Below are positions 1 through 9,439 of a DNA stretch of 64,000 nt, in pieces. Every line of letters begins with the position of its first letter. The first letter of the stretch is position 1. Where the stretch lies: the NCBI RefSeq assembly GCF_000143415.4, contig NW_003314268.1, positions 1,534,672 to 1,598,671 on the forward strand, read 5' to 3'. The translations under genes were made by a program, and so were the position numbers. The stretch comes from Selaginella moellendorffii. Lineage: Eukaryota; Streptophyta; Lycopodiopsida; Selaginellales; Selaginellaceae. Below the pieces are notes generated by a model. That model did no database searches and was not told where the DNA came from. It saw only the letters and a list, made by a program, of their open reading frames with translations.

Positions 1-61
1 AAATCATTCCAGAGAAACACATACGCACACAAAAAAACCGAAGAAGAGAACAAGTATGTAC

Positions 62-1814
62 CTGATAAGCTGCTCTCTTGAGCGTATGAACTCCACGTTT
101 TATAAGCTTTTGCCATCCAGTTTTCGCTCGTAAAGCTTTCACGAGTTCTTCTGTCCGCTGCCAAAGGACGTATCATCAACGAAACAGCAAAGCATAGCAA
201 AGTTACCTGTGATGGATCAAAAACTAAAAGGAACGCTTCTTCCGGCCCGCCTAGCTTCCTTCTTCTTTGAATCCCCACAATTGTCCTAGAATGCCCCTGA
301 TGCTGAAAGTAAAGAGGCCTGCAAGAGAAAAGTTTCAATGAGCACAGAGAAAATCTCATCAAAGAACACGCAAAGAAATACTCACGGTCGTCTGGAGATG
401 ATAACCAGCGGCTGGCGATTCTCTACATGGTCCCTGTCCTCCTCCGTGTAATAGTTCCACACCCAGTCCACAAGCCGCTGGTGATTATAATCCTCGAAGT
501 CACCCCCACAAGCCTTCGGCGATGGCTTTTCAATCCTCTCAAACTCATGCGACCGTCCTGGCTGATTTTTAAAGCACACGAAGCAGAGATCACAATCCTG
601 TTGCTTGCTGCTCGAGAACCTCGGACCACGAATCGGATACATCCCGCAAGAATCACAGTGAGCGTTCCAGTGCTGAACTATACCTCTCTCGGAGTCGTTT
701 TGCTGCCTTGGCCCGGCTCTCTTCGCAACCCTCTTGGATGGAACTTTACCACCGGTCGTTCTCGTCAGTGCCTTGAAGTCGACGATTCTAGCACGAACTC
801 CAAACAGTCTCAGCAGCGCAGCACACTCTGTCGTTCCAATCCATTTCTGCGAACCGTATATGGCACCGTTGAAGTGCTCGGCTCCATCCGAGTCGAATCC
901 TTTCGACCAGGCGATCTCGAGCCACTGCTGCAGAGCTGCTATCGTCGGCACAAACCCGGCTCCTCCAAACAAAGCTTTCCTGTAGGCTTCATCTCTCGCG
1001 AGGAGATAAGAGCTAAGCATCTGTATGTTCCGCCACCCGCAGCCCCATCCCAGATCATGGCTAGTGCTCTGATAATGATCGATGAAACTCGTAAGTGCGT
1101 AGGCCGAGGGCCTTTGCTGCTCGGCCACCACGCACTTGCGGAGAAGATCGATGAAGCCTTCTTCAACCGGAACAAAACTATCTCTTTCCTGCGAAGCTAT
1201 GACTGCCGGAATCTCCCACGGACAACCATCTCGAGAGCTGGATGGACGAGCAGCAAAGAACTGTTCCTGCTGTTGCTGCTCCTGCTGGCTACTGCTACCG
1301 GTATCTAGAGGATTCTCGACGAGCTGCCAGAGTCGAAAGTTTCAATCAAAACTGGCCAGAAAACTGGAAAAACAATTCGACTCACGAACAGTGCTCTTCT
1401 CACTCTTGGCACTCTCCCTTTCCGAGCAAAGTTACCTCAAAGTGTACCGACTGACGAGCATTCAAGGAAAACAATGAGCTCTCCCATTCTACCACACTAT
1501 TAAACAAGCGGTCCTAAAACACTGGAAACGTTAGCGAGAGAAAAGAAAAAAAAATGTAGAGAAGAACACAAAGAAAAACAAAAAAATGCGGGAGACAAGG
1601 ACGCACTCACTTGCGCTCGGGCAAACTCCTCGTCCCTCTCGATCTGCTCCTGATCCAGGTGCTCATTCACATGCCTGATACCCCAAAAATCGAATGAACG
1701 CCCACAACCGAAGCTAACTCGCGAGATCTTGGGATCTACTAGATCCCAAAAGCCCTGCGCTTACCGATCGAGATCGCCATCGTCCACCGCGCACCCGCAA
1801 ACGGGGCAGTCCAT
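62..1814 (-). CDS. ZUFSP/UFSP-type C78 cysteine peptidase (3' end off the window)
   Basis: Predicted deubiquitinase or UFM1-type protease of peptidase family C78. Exons inferred on the minus strand: 1814-1765, 1674-1611, 1323-386, 318-207 and 157-62. Reading frame is kept across all four junctions (420 codons so far), and the donor after 62 leads to an exon outside the window. The first two exons join into a C2H2 finger (CPVC ... HVNEH), then a Q-rich linker. The catalytic Cys lies in DLGWGCGWRN, and the Asp/His region is in PLYFQHQGHSRTIVG and the following FDPS. Between them is a ZZ-like finger (CDSC, PIRGPRF, DLCFVCF) in which the middle Cys pair is missing. Intron 2 is unusually long (287 bp) and could hide a further exon. 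The family call is firm. Whether the substrate is ubiquitin (ZUP1-like) or UFM1 cannot be settled here. Confidence 0.85.
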
Positions 1815-1924
1815 CGCTTCCCGCCCGCCAAGAGCCCTAAACCATTTCAAACCAGATGGCGATTCATAGTTCTTACCGTGCAAAATGTAACGTTTGCCGT
1901 ACATAAGGTTTCAAAGATAAGAAT

Positions 1925-1996
1925 ATCGCACGAATAATCATGTCGTACAACCCATCGATTAAGAATGTCCTTCGAACAATCATGCCGTACTACCGC
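1925..1996 (-). repeat. Two tandem copies of a ~22-bp repeat, overlapping the ESS2 stop codon
   Basis: Read on the minus strand, two units resembling GTAGTACGGCATGATTATTC lie about 40 bp apart (around 1995-1973 and 1955-1934). The first unit begins with the TAG stop of the ESS2 reading frame. A third copy lies in the opposite orientation beyond the other end of the gene (3671-3695). The remainder of 1815-1925 shows no gene. Confidence 0.6.
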
Positions 1997-3516
1997 CCAA
2001 CCGATGGAGAGCGCATCAAGCGCGGGCTCTCGGGCGGCAAGCTTCCCTCCCTGCTGTTCCTCACCGCGTTCCTGGCCATCCTCGGCGTCCCCGGCGTCGT
2101 GCTCGCGCCATAGCTGGCCCGCAGCTTGGCATCCACCGACGCGCACGTCCTCGCGATGGTTTTGTTGACAAGCCTCTGCGCCGCGTCGGAGAAGTAGCCC
2201 CTGCCCGGGCTCCCCATGGCCGCCCCTCGAGCTGGCGATGGAGTGCTGTAAGGAGCGTGCCGGATCTTCGTCCTCTCGCGGATGTTCCTCGACGCCTCCC
2301 TCGAGAGGCTGTGAGCTCGAGTGTCCCGGACTGGCGGCGCTGGGATCTTGAAGTGAGGACCATCGCCGCTGCCACCAATCCCGACCGGAGTATCCTCCAT
2401 CTCCAGCCTCAGTGGAGTCCCCTCGATCTCTCCCCAAGTCACGAACGGCGAGGAGTCCACTCCTGGAGCTGGCGATGGCGTCGAGACGTAGCTGTATCCC
2501 GCCGTCCCGGCCTTGGGCGGAGGCTTGGCGTTGTCTCCGAGCTGTGGGGTCTTGCGGAGCTCCTCGAGATCATACCTCCTCCGCGCGGCCGGGTCGAGCG
2601 GCGTGGAAGATCCGTGGTGAGCAGGAGTGTAGAGCATCGAGAAGGACTCCTCCTCCGGGAGTTTCGCGTCGAAGATCTTCTCGTGGAAGCGAGTACTACG
2701 CAGGTTGACGGACTTTGGCGGACCGTGGAGGCGTTCTTCCTTCTCGGCCTCGGTGAGCGGAGCGTCGTCCCTTTGAGTCGAATCATACATGAGTAAGTTC
2801 TTGGGCGTGTAGCTCCAGGTATCCAGAGTACTGATCGGCTGGTTGGAAGTTCCATAGCCATCGGTCTGTCGATCCTTGTCGGTCAGCTGGAGCGGCTGCG
2901 TCGACGACGAGATCGCCAAGAACTTAAACTTCTCCTCCCGCCTCCTGTTCACCTTCTCGATGATCTTGGAGAAGCTCTCGTTGTCCTCGCTCGTGTACCG
3001 CCGCATGAACTCGTCCAGAGACACCGAGGTGTTGATCACCGTCCCCTGCTCATCCACCAAGCTCGAAGACGAAGATGGAGCTCCAGCAGTCGTGGATGGA
3101 GTAGCAAATCCTGGCGTTGGCATCACCGACCCTGGAGTAGCGAAAGTTCCTGTGTGGAACAAGGGCGTTCCATCCTTGCCGGACGGCCCAATCCCCCGTA
3201 GCCTCTGGATGATATTGAGCTGGGCCTCCCGCATCAGCACCGGATCACCGCTCCTCACCGCCTCGAGCCACTCGAGCTTGTTCTGGAGCTTGGGGATGTC
3301 CGGGAAGAAATCCCGCTCCACGATCCTCTCGATCGCGGCAACGTACGTGTCCTCGTCCAGCACTGCGTGAGATCGCTTCCTGGGCTTCCGTGGCGGCGGC
3401 GGCCCCATGATCGCCCTACCGGATGTCGTCGCCACGGCTCCATCCAAGCTCTGGACGCTCGGCGATGGAGAGGGGGGCACGATGAGCCGCGGCGAGTGCC
3501 CTGGAGACGCTAGCAT
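1990..3516 (-). CDS. ESS2: Splicing factor ESS-2 / DGCR14 (Es2) family protein
   Basis: A single uninterrupted 508-residue reading frame for a nuclear protein of the Es2/DGCR14 family, which associates with the late spliceosome. Family landmarks appear in order: the N-terminal block around residues 50-100 (LDEDTYVAAIERIVERDFFP, then KLQNKLEWLEA), a middle block SLDEFMRRYTSEDNESF, a WSYTPKNLLMYD block, VNLRSTRF, and a C-terminal conserved stretch with GYSYVSTPSPAPG, FVTWGEIEGTPLRLE, FKIPAPPVRDTRAHSL and GRGYFSDAAQRL. The C-terminal tail is Ser/Arg/Pro-rich. Start chosen at the first ATG, which gives the expected Pro-rich leader. Intronless, unlike most neighbours. Its 3' end runs into a short tandem repeat that supplies the stop codon. 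The nearest upstream gene (DMP) is transcribed divergently. Confidence 0.9.
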   Translation of the reverse strand: MLASPGHSPRLIVPPSPSPSVQSLDGAVATTSGRAIMGPPPPRKPRKRSHAVLDEDTYVAAIERIVERDFFPDIPKLQNKLEWLEAVRSGDPVLMREAQLNIIQRLRGIGPSGKDGTPLFHTGTFATPGSVMPTPGFATPSTTAGAPSSSSSLVDEQGTVINTSVSLDEFMRRYTSEDNESFSKIIEKVNRRREEKFKFLAISSSTQPLQLTDKDRQTDGYGTSNQPISTLDTWSYTPKNLLMYDSTQRDDAPLTEAEKEERLHGPPKSVNLRSTRFHEKIFDAKLPEEESFSMLYTPAHHGSSTPLDPAARRRYDLEELRKTPQLGDNAKPPPKAGTAGYSYVSTPSPAPGVDSSPFVTWGEIEGTPLRLEMEDTPVGIGGSGDGPHFKIPAPPVRDTRAHSLSREASRNIRERTKIRHAPYSTPSPARGAAMGSPGRGYFSDAAQRLVNKTIARTCASVDAKLRASYGASTTPGTPRMARNAVRNSREGSLPPESPRLMRSPSVGR

Positions 3517-3670
3517 TCTTCCTATCGATCGACCCTAGTTACCTGTGTTCGCGCACAGAGGCAAGAACCCTAAAATCAGAGATCCCAAATTTTAGGGCTC
3601 TAGATATTTAAGTGGACAAAAGGCTAAGGAATCATTGTGCCCTAATTTAACATTAAACAAAAAGTGTAAG

Positions 3671-3695
3671 CTGTAGTACGGCGTGATTATTCGTA
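3671..3695 (+). repeat. Inverted copy of the ESS2 3' repeat
   Basis: Sequence GTAGTACGGCGTGATTATTC on the plus strand matches the minus-strand units at 1925-1996, so ESS2 is bracketed by inverted copies of this motif. The surrounding 3540-3980 holds the ESS2 upstream region and no convincing gene. Confidence 0.55.
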
Positions 3696-3980
3696 GTATA
3701 TCCGTTGCTTTTTGTTGTACGGTCTTATGTTCGTAAGAAACAAATTTCTTCGCTAAAAGCTCTCTAGAAATCATAGTGTTGCCGCAAGATGGAGCTCTTG
3801 AGTGAAGCTACATACAACTAAAAGCGTGACGACCCTCGATCGATCAACGAGTCTCTCGCACGCCAGTGACAACATCATCTCTCCACGATTGGAATGGACA
3901 TCCCAACGCACGACCCGCTCGTCTCGTCCACGCCACACCACCAGCGATGGCGGCTTCCAAGTCTCAGGCGGAGGGTCCCT

Positions 3981-3987
3981 TATAAAG
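3981..3987 (+). promoter_or_regulatory. TATA box of the first DMP gene
   Basis: TATAAAG sits 66 bp before the ATG at 4047. It argues that translation does not begin at the in-frame ATG at 3894, which lies upstream of the expected transcription start near 4010. Confidence 0.55.
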
Positions 3988-4046
3988 CTCCCGGCTCTAA
4001 ACCAGCGAAGAAATCCAGATTCCAGATCCAGCGCCAGAGAGATCTC

Positions 4047-4694
4047 ATGGCGGCTCCGGCAACCAGTGGAAGTTCCAGCCTCCTCATCGCTCCTCCTAAA
4101 GCGGAAGATCGCCAAGAACACGTAGACGAAGATGTCAAGGAGTTTGACGACTTGATCGCTAGATCTCTCGCTAGCGCGCTCCGCGGATCGGCCGACCTCG
4201 CCAACATGCTTCCAACAGGCACGCTGCTTCTCTTCCAGACCTTGGATCCGATCCTCCGGCGAGCTGGGAGCTGCCAGGACAAGACTTTGAGTGCCGCCTT
4301 CCTCATCGTTTGCAGCGTTGTGTGCTTCGTCCTCTCATTCACGGATAGCTTCGAGGCGCCCAATGGGAAAGTCTACTATGGATTCGCGACCTTCCGCGGG
4401 ATGTGGACTCCGCAGATCGAGCAGCCGTGCCCTGGCGTGGATCTCTCCAAGTTTAGGATCACTGTTGGTGATTTCGTCCATGCCTTTCTCACGGTTTATG
4501 TGTTCCTCACGACCAGTGCCTTCTCCACCGATGTTGCGAGTTGCTTCTTCACGGTCCCGGACGAGGTTGTGAGAGCCGCGCCTTCCATCACGGCCTTCCT
4601 CGTGAGTAGTGTGTTCTTGTTATTCCCAACAACGAGACATGGAATTGGATTTCCTGTGAAGCCTCCAAAGACTACCGCATCCTCCAAAGCATGA
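4047..4694 (+). CDS. DMP/DUF679 membrane protein, copy 1
   Basis: A 215-residue member of the DUF679 (DMP) family of small four-pass membrane proteins, in plants found in ER, vacuolar and plasma membranes and linked to membrane remodelling, senescence and gamete fusion. A variable N-terminus is followed by the family core: SLASALRGSADLANMLPTG, LLFQTLDPIL, a first hydrophobic hairpin (AAFLIVCSVVCFVLSFTDSF), PNGKVYYGFATFRGMW, and two further hydrophobic segments ending FPTTRHGIGFP. Four transmembrane helices are expected, with both ends cytosolic. Intronless. The start at 4047 was chosen from the TATA position and the homologous start of the second copy; an in-frame ATG 51 codons upstream is probably not transcribed. 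Tandem with a second DMP gene 0.9 kb downstream. The family call is firm; the specific role is unknown. Confidence 0.9.
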   Translation: MAAPATSGSSSLLIAPPKAEDRQEHVDEDVKEFDDLIARSLASALRGSADLANMLPTGTLLLFQTLDPILRRAGSCQDKTLSAAFLIVCSVVCFVLSFTDSFEAPNGKVYYGFATFRGMWTPQIEQPCPGVDLSKFRITVGDFVHAFLTVYVFLTTSAFSTDVASCFFTVPDEVVRAAPSITAFLVSSVFLLFPTTRHGIGFPVKPPKTTASSKA

Positions 4695-5583
4695 CCTTTA
4701 GCTGCATTGGAAAGTTCACTCTTATCTAAGATATTTGTTTCTTGAGAGCCAATTCCATGATTATATTGATTCATTCAATGTTTCAGATATCAAAATAAAA
4801 TGTTCTTGTATTAAATAGTTATTTTATTTACTATTATATTCCCTAAGATTCTCTTATTATATCTTCCCCACCAAAGCATGATCTTCACTTAGGTTAAAAG
4901 TCCACGAGCGATTATTTGTTCTATGTGAAAGAAGTCCAAATTGATTTGAAGGCGAAATAGTGTTCAACAATCAATCTCCACCTTTAATATGAATTAACAT
5001 TTAAGTTTGGCGTTATTTAATCAGTTGAAAATCTGATCAAATCTCGAGTTTTGTGTTCGAATATCAGGGCTACCAGTTTCTCGAGAGGAACTTCCCCAAA
5101 AGCCAAGAAAAAAGAGCTTCTTTCCTTCTGATTACAGGCAAAGTCCAGCCTATAACGCACGACTCCGGAGCTCGATACGCAACGCAAAAAATTTGGAGAA
5201 AACGTGCGGGCAAATTCTTTCCTTGCTTTCGGGCTTTTTGGCTTCCTCTCTTCAAGTTTACTCAAGGGACTCTCGTTTTGCTCCTATCGATCTTGTCATC
5301 TCCTGGGCAGAGATTACAAATACCAGGAACATGTGATCTCTTTTTGGGAGTGATCTCGTTATCTACAAAAAATTCTCATCTCGATCAGGTGAGCACGCTA
5401 TTCGATCATTCGATGGTCTTTTCGTGAGTTTCTCGGGATCAAATTTCTCTTCTTCTGTTCTTTCAATGGTCTCGTTTCTTGATTCCATCATTAGCTAGCG
5501 GGCTCCTCAAAGATCAAAGTGTTCCAATTGGGTCTTTCGGGACAACGCCATTCTTTAGGAGAATCAAACATCCAAGATCATCC

Positions 5584-6291
5584 ATGGACAATGCCGGGGT
5601 GACGCAGAGGCTCCTCCCAACCAGCGGAGCCCCGACTTCCTCGTCGTCTCCACCGGACGATCACGATCACGCCACCGACGACGAGAAGCTCAGCGACGAC
5701 ATCAAGGAATTCCAGAACTTCATCTCGAGGACGCTCACCACCGCCCTCCACGGCTCCGCAAATCTGGCAAACATGCTCCCAACAGGCACCGTCCTCTTCT
5801 TCCAGATGCTCGACCCAATCCTCTTCCGCGCCGGATCCTGCGAGAACAAGCTCCTGAGCGCGATCTTCCTCCTCGTCTGCGCGATCCTCTGCTTCACGCT
5901 CTCCTTCACGGACAGTTTCCAGGCCCCGAATGGGAAGGTCTACTACGGCCTCGCAACATTCCGAGGCCTGTGGACTCCCCAGATCCAATGCACCATCAAT
6001 CTCTCCCAGTACCGGATCAGGTTCTCGGACTTCGTCCACGCATTGCTCGCGGTGTTTGCGTTCATGACCACCACCACCTTTTCCACCGACGTTGTCAGCT
6101 GCTTTGTCAAGGTGCCCGACTCGTTCGTCGGATCGGCCCCGGCGCTCTCGGGCTTCCTCGTCAGTGCCGTGTTCTTGTACTTCCCCACGAACAGACACGG
6201 GGTGGGATTTCCACTCACACCGCCGGGAACTTCTCCTCCTCCTCCTCCTTCAACGGAGACCGGTTCTTCTACGGCAAATAAAACTGTTTGA
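5584..6291 (+). CDS. DMP/DUF679 membrane protein, copy 2
   Basis: A 235-residue DMP-family protein, tandem to the gene at 4047 and in the same orientation. It shares the core ANMLPTGTVLFFQMLDPILF, ILCFTLSFTDSFQAPNGKVY, LATFRGLWTPQIQ and FLVSAVFLYFPTNRHGVGFP. It differs by a longer acidic N-terminal tail (residues 1-45, with an HDHAT segment) and a Pro-rich C-terminal tail (about the last 25 residues). Codons are more C/G-ending than in copy 1, so the pair is not recent. Start taken at 5584 (MDNAGV); the frame is open upstream to 5479 but looks like 5' leader. A GTGAGC donor near 5390 hints at a spliced leader. No TATA box is obvious in 4700-5580, which holds no other gene. Confidence 0.88.
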   Translation: MDNAGVTQRLLPTSGAPTSSSSPPDDHDHATDDEKLSDDIKEFQNFISRTLTTALHGSANLANMLPTGTVLFFQMLDPILFRAGSCENKLLSAIFLLVCAILCFTLSFTDSFQAPNGKVYYGLATFRGLWTPQIQCTINLSQYRIRFSDFVHALLAVFAFMTTTTFSTDVVSCFVKVPDSFVGSAPALSGFLVSAVFLYFPTNRHGVGFPLTPPGTSPPPPPSTETGSSTANKTV

Positions 6292-6520
6292 AACAGTGCA
6301 AGCTTGGAAATCTGGACAGAATTCTTAGAATTTCCATCAAAGTTCTTGGTATTTTGGGATTTTCTTGTGTGATACCGATCTATTTCAAGGTGAGCGTCCT
6401 ATATATTGTTTCGGCAAATCTCAGTGTCGGTTTGGAATGATCCGCACGAAAAGGTCCAGTGTATAGTCATAGAAACTCCATGCCACACTGTGGAAAAGCC
6501 GTAACATTTCTGAAGTTTTT

Positions 6521-6619
6521 GCCAGGCATCTCCAGTACTGCTGGATTTACTGGAATTCGTGCTCTATGGGAAAGGAGGAGATTGGATGGCGCCTCACACC
6601 ATACCTGGAGATGCCTGGC
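6521..6619. repeat. Imperfect inverted repeat with 18-bp arms
   Basis: The left arm GCCAGGCATCTCCAGTAC (6521-6538) is matched by a reverse complement at 6602-6619 with one mismatch, across a loop of about 63 nt. The stretch 6300-7300 around it has no convincing gene; short reading frames there look random or decayed. Confidence 0.5.
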
Positions 6620-7305
6620 GGAAACCTTGGGGAAGCTCTAAATTACAGCCCTTTGTTATCAGCTGAAATCTCACTTAATCCATCATTGACCTTCTTTAGC
6701 CGATTGTCCCACAAATCTTTCAGTGTATTTTCATGGATCTCTTGCTCGATTGTCCTTCATATATGGATAGCTAGTTGAATTCTACTGCAGAAATGTTAGG
6801 TAAGAGAAGGTTAAGGATGGATTATGTACGTGAGGTTTCAGCTGGTAGTGGAGACGGACATTGACAAGAACTTCCAGAGCTTCATCCTAGACATTTCCTC
6901 CAGCCGCAGGAGCAGCAGTCTCAGTTGTAGAAGCAGGGTTGACGGTTTTTTGCTAACAATCTCATTGGTGTTACATCAAAGGTAAAGTCGTTCAAAGCTT
7001 TAGGAGAACACATGTTGCTCATATCTTGTCTAGACTGAATGTCGCTTCCAAAACCTTGTAACTCAACTTGGAACGAAGGATTCTCGCTGTTTAAAATGGC
7101 CAAAACTATAGCGTGACCTTTCCCCATGTTGATCAAATAGTGAAGAACTCCAAGAATCTATCTATATGTTATTTTTTGAGAGTCTCGTGGTGCCCACCTT
7201 GAAGCGTGAGACTGATGGATGCAAAAATGCAATTTGGATTATCCATGCCGTGTCTTATTTGTCTCTTTTCCTAGCAACAGTAAATATCAAGAGAGTTTGC
7301 GACAA

Positions 7306-7402
7306 CAGAACTTTCTCAAGTATGTCATAGTTTCAAGCTTGGGAAAACTCAGGGTTCCTGGCAAAATGAGATGAACGCTTTTGCTTGTTTAAATGAGAAT
7401 TT
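7306..7402 (+). repeat. ~95-bp direct repeat, copy 1
   Basis: Starts CAGAACTTTCTCAAGTATGT and ends with TGAGATGAACGCTTTTGCTT plus an A/T tail. The same block recurs at 7879-7972. Its second half also occurs at 13852-13898, just 3' of the receptor-kinase gene, so it probably travelled with that gene's 3' flank. Confidence 0.75.
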
Positions 7403-7409
7403 GTTCCAC

Positions 7410-7605
7410 GTAAACTCCTTCCACTCAGCCGACTCGGGATCCAGCTCCAGCAGCTCAGATCAAACAGCTCCGAAATCGGCATCACTTCGGCATCACCCAC
7501 ATGAATATCCTGAACATCATCGGCCGCCTCCCCAGCTCCAGCAGCACGATCCAAAGCTATAAACGTCCAACTCCCGCGTTAGTGGCCCGAGACGGTTTCT
7601 TCCGG
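7410..7605 (-). pseudogene. Fragment of an LRR receptor-kinase C-terminus
   Basis: On the minus strand, pieces of the kinase C-lobe of the gene at 14069-17593 are recognisable in shifting frames: the VYSFG...LLEL and GRRP block, and then LLELDPESAEW followed by KEF. Frameshifts, stops and a deletion of the segment between this block and the shared 3' flank show it is a dead copy. The match ends sharply near 7605 in AT-rich DNA. Confidence 0.7.
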
Positions 7606-7878
7606 CCAATTAATAATAATTTTCAATTCTACTATAATAGACGACATCGATTTGCCACTGCTCCTGAAAGAGAGCAGTTTTTGCGATTCCAACTATGCTT
7701 GATTGAATTTTACACAAGTAAAACTGAAAAGGAAAGGGTGGAGACCATCCACCTTCTTGCATCAGAAAATACTATTTGGAAAATACAGCTCCTAACATTT
7801 TCAAGAAAACCAAAAACTAAAAGAAAAAGAAAAGAAAATTGTAATATATTTATCTTTTCTTCAGATTGGATTTTGGGA

Positions 7879-7972
7879 TGACAGAACTTTCTCAAGTATG
7901 TCATAGTTTAAAAAACTCAAAATTCCTGGCAAGATGAGATGAACGTTTTTGCTTGTTTAAAATGAGAATTTC
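7879..7972 (+). repeat. ~95-bp direct repeat, copy 2
   Basis: Second copy of the block at 7306-7402, in the same orientation and with a few substitutions and small deletions. Between the copies, 7605-7880 is AT-rich with no supported gene. Confidence 0.75.
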
Positions 7973-8067
7973 AACATAAGTCCATGTTGATGACCCGCAG
8001 CAGCTTATCCCAGACTTGATATGGACTTCTTATGGATTTATGAAGACCTTATGTAACCCACCGAAAT

Positions 8068-8472
8068 CTATGAAGATCTTTTCGAATTGGTTTTCATGTA
8101 CTTGAGAAAATGATCATCCCTGCTGGTCACCAAGTTGATAACTATGCGGGAGCCTAACCTAGACTTGATACCAACAGAAGACAGGTAGCCACTAGAAGAT
8201 TCCGGCAGCTCAAAGTTGATGACATGCACGACCTGGAGGATATCTACATTGATCACCAGCACCTCGAACTGTCCATCTAGAAAATCACAATTGATGTTCC
8301 CAACGACTCCCTGATCCATGCTGTTGTGGGTGGCACAGACGCTGCGCTCCCTTTGACGAAGCTCCCTGAATAATTCATCTACAGTGCTTGAGCTGTTGCA
8401 TGCCACAGCAATCTGTCCTACGGAGCCTCTCCCATAGACAGCACAACACTTCAGCTTTGTCCTTGTCCTCAA
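8068..8472 (-). pseudogene. eIF4A-like DEAD-box helicase fragment (processed pseudogene)
   Basis: An intronless minus-strand frame of 134 codons aligns by eye with the helicase C-terminal domain of eIF4A-type RNA helicases: a strand ending IAVACNSSSTVDELF, then CATHNSMDQ (like SATHGDMDQ), VLVIN.DILQV, VINFELP, and a distal NLVTSRDD. Helicase motif VI, normally HRxGRxGR, is replaced by SSVGIKSRLGSR, so the Arg residues needed for ATP hydrolysis are not in place. The N-terminal RecA domain is absent. Lack of introns and scattered radical substitutions suggest an old retrocopy. Confidence 0.6.
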
Positions 8473-8559
8473 CTGTAAGGTAGAATAGCCATGAAAGGCA
8501 TCAGACAGTCCTATCTACTGCTGGTGTGGAGTTGGGGACGTGCAGGTTCAAGGATGGGA

Positions 8560-9406
8560 AGCAACTCATCACAAAGGTTTGTGGTGGCAGTGAGGTACTC
8601 ACAAAGTCGCTGGTGTTGCCGTTACTGGAGGAAGAGAGGGAGGGGTAGCTCAAAAATTGAGGAGTGGTTCCTTGTCCCGTTGTTGTTTGTATGCAGTGCA
8701 CTGCAGAGTGAAGTGGAGGATGGTTTCAATGTCTTTGGCGCATAAATAATAGATCTGGTCCTCCCAGGGTAACTTGCATCCCTCCCAATTACCAGCTTCT
8801 GAGTGCAGGTGATGTTGTCCTGTTTGATAGCATGCCAGGATTCTGTATCTGTAGTGGTGTTGTCCCAAAGATCAGTAGATAACAATACCGATAAGCCGTT
8901 ACAGGTTGATGGCCGTGCTGGAATTTTGGTGAGTAGTGCATATGAGATTGAGGATGTATTGTATTGTGTTTTTCCACACTTGGAGTTCAATGAGGAGCAA
9001 GCCAATTAGGATCCCAATTGCCACTTTGTTGCAACCAAATTCAATATTCAAGAACCAACCATGTTATTCGTGGTAGTTCAGGGCCCCAAACCTCCCCAGC
9101 ATATGTGAGGATAGTGATCACTTTTGTGTGGTAATACTGTCTACATTCATCCCATCCAAAAATACCAGCTTGCTTAAGGTCACTCTGGGGTGAGTAATAT
9201 GCTCTTGTGGCTGCTTGGATGCGTTCTATTGTCTCGACCTTCCAGGGATTCTTTTGGCAGACTATATACCCAAGGTATTTATAATTTTCTACTTTGACCA
9301 GCAAGTGATGTTGGTAATAAAGGTCATTGTCGTCACTTCTGTGTTGCAGATGGCCAAATACCATAACTTGTGTTTTCGTAGTAGTGCAGCAGAAGGTTGC
9401 AAGCAA
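8560..9406 (-). mobile_element. LINE-type retrotransposon remnant (RT C-terminus)
   Basis: On the minus strand, 9406-9041 encodes the late reverse-transcriptase region of a non-LTR element (TKTQVMVFG, YKYLGYIV, then ILTYAGEVWGPEL). It is followed around 8868-8650 by a zf-RVT-like end (ETILHFTLQC.AY). Frames are broken between the blocks. No endonuclease or intact catalytic YADD region is present. Confidence 0.65.
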
Positions 9407-9439
9407 GTCTCACACCTGCAAAAGGTGCCTCACACCTAG

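Noticed and set aside
427-1308. Long plus-strand open frame opposite the C78 peptidase
   Set aside because: It is a shadow of the coding strand, with no family features.
1847-2437. Minus-strand frame overlapping the ESS2 C-terminus
   Set aside because: Low-complexity Gly/Arg/Glu composition from a shifted reading of ESS2.
3894-4046. Longer DMP start at 3894
   Set aside because: It lies upstream of a TATA box at 3981, and the extra residues do not resemble DMP N-termini.
5578-6198. 206-codon minus-strand frame inside DMP copy 2
   Set aside because: Glu/Arg/Gly-rich antisense shadow of a GC-rich gene.
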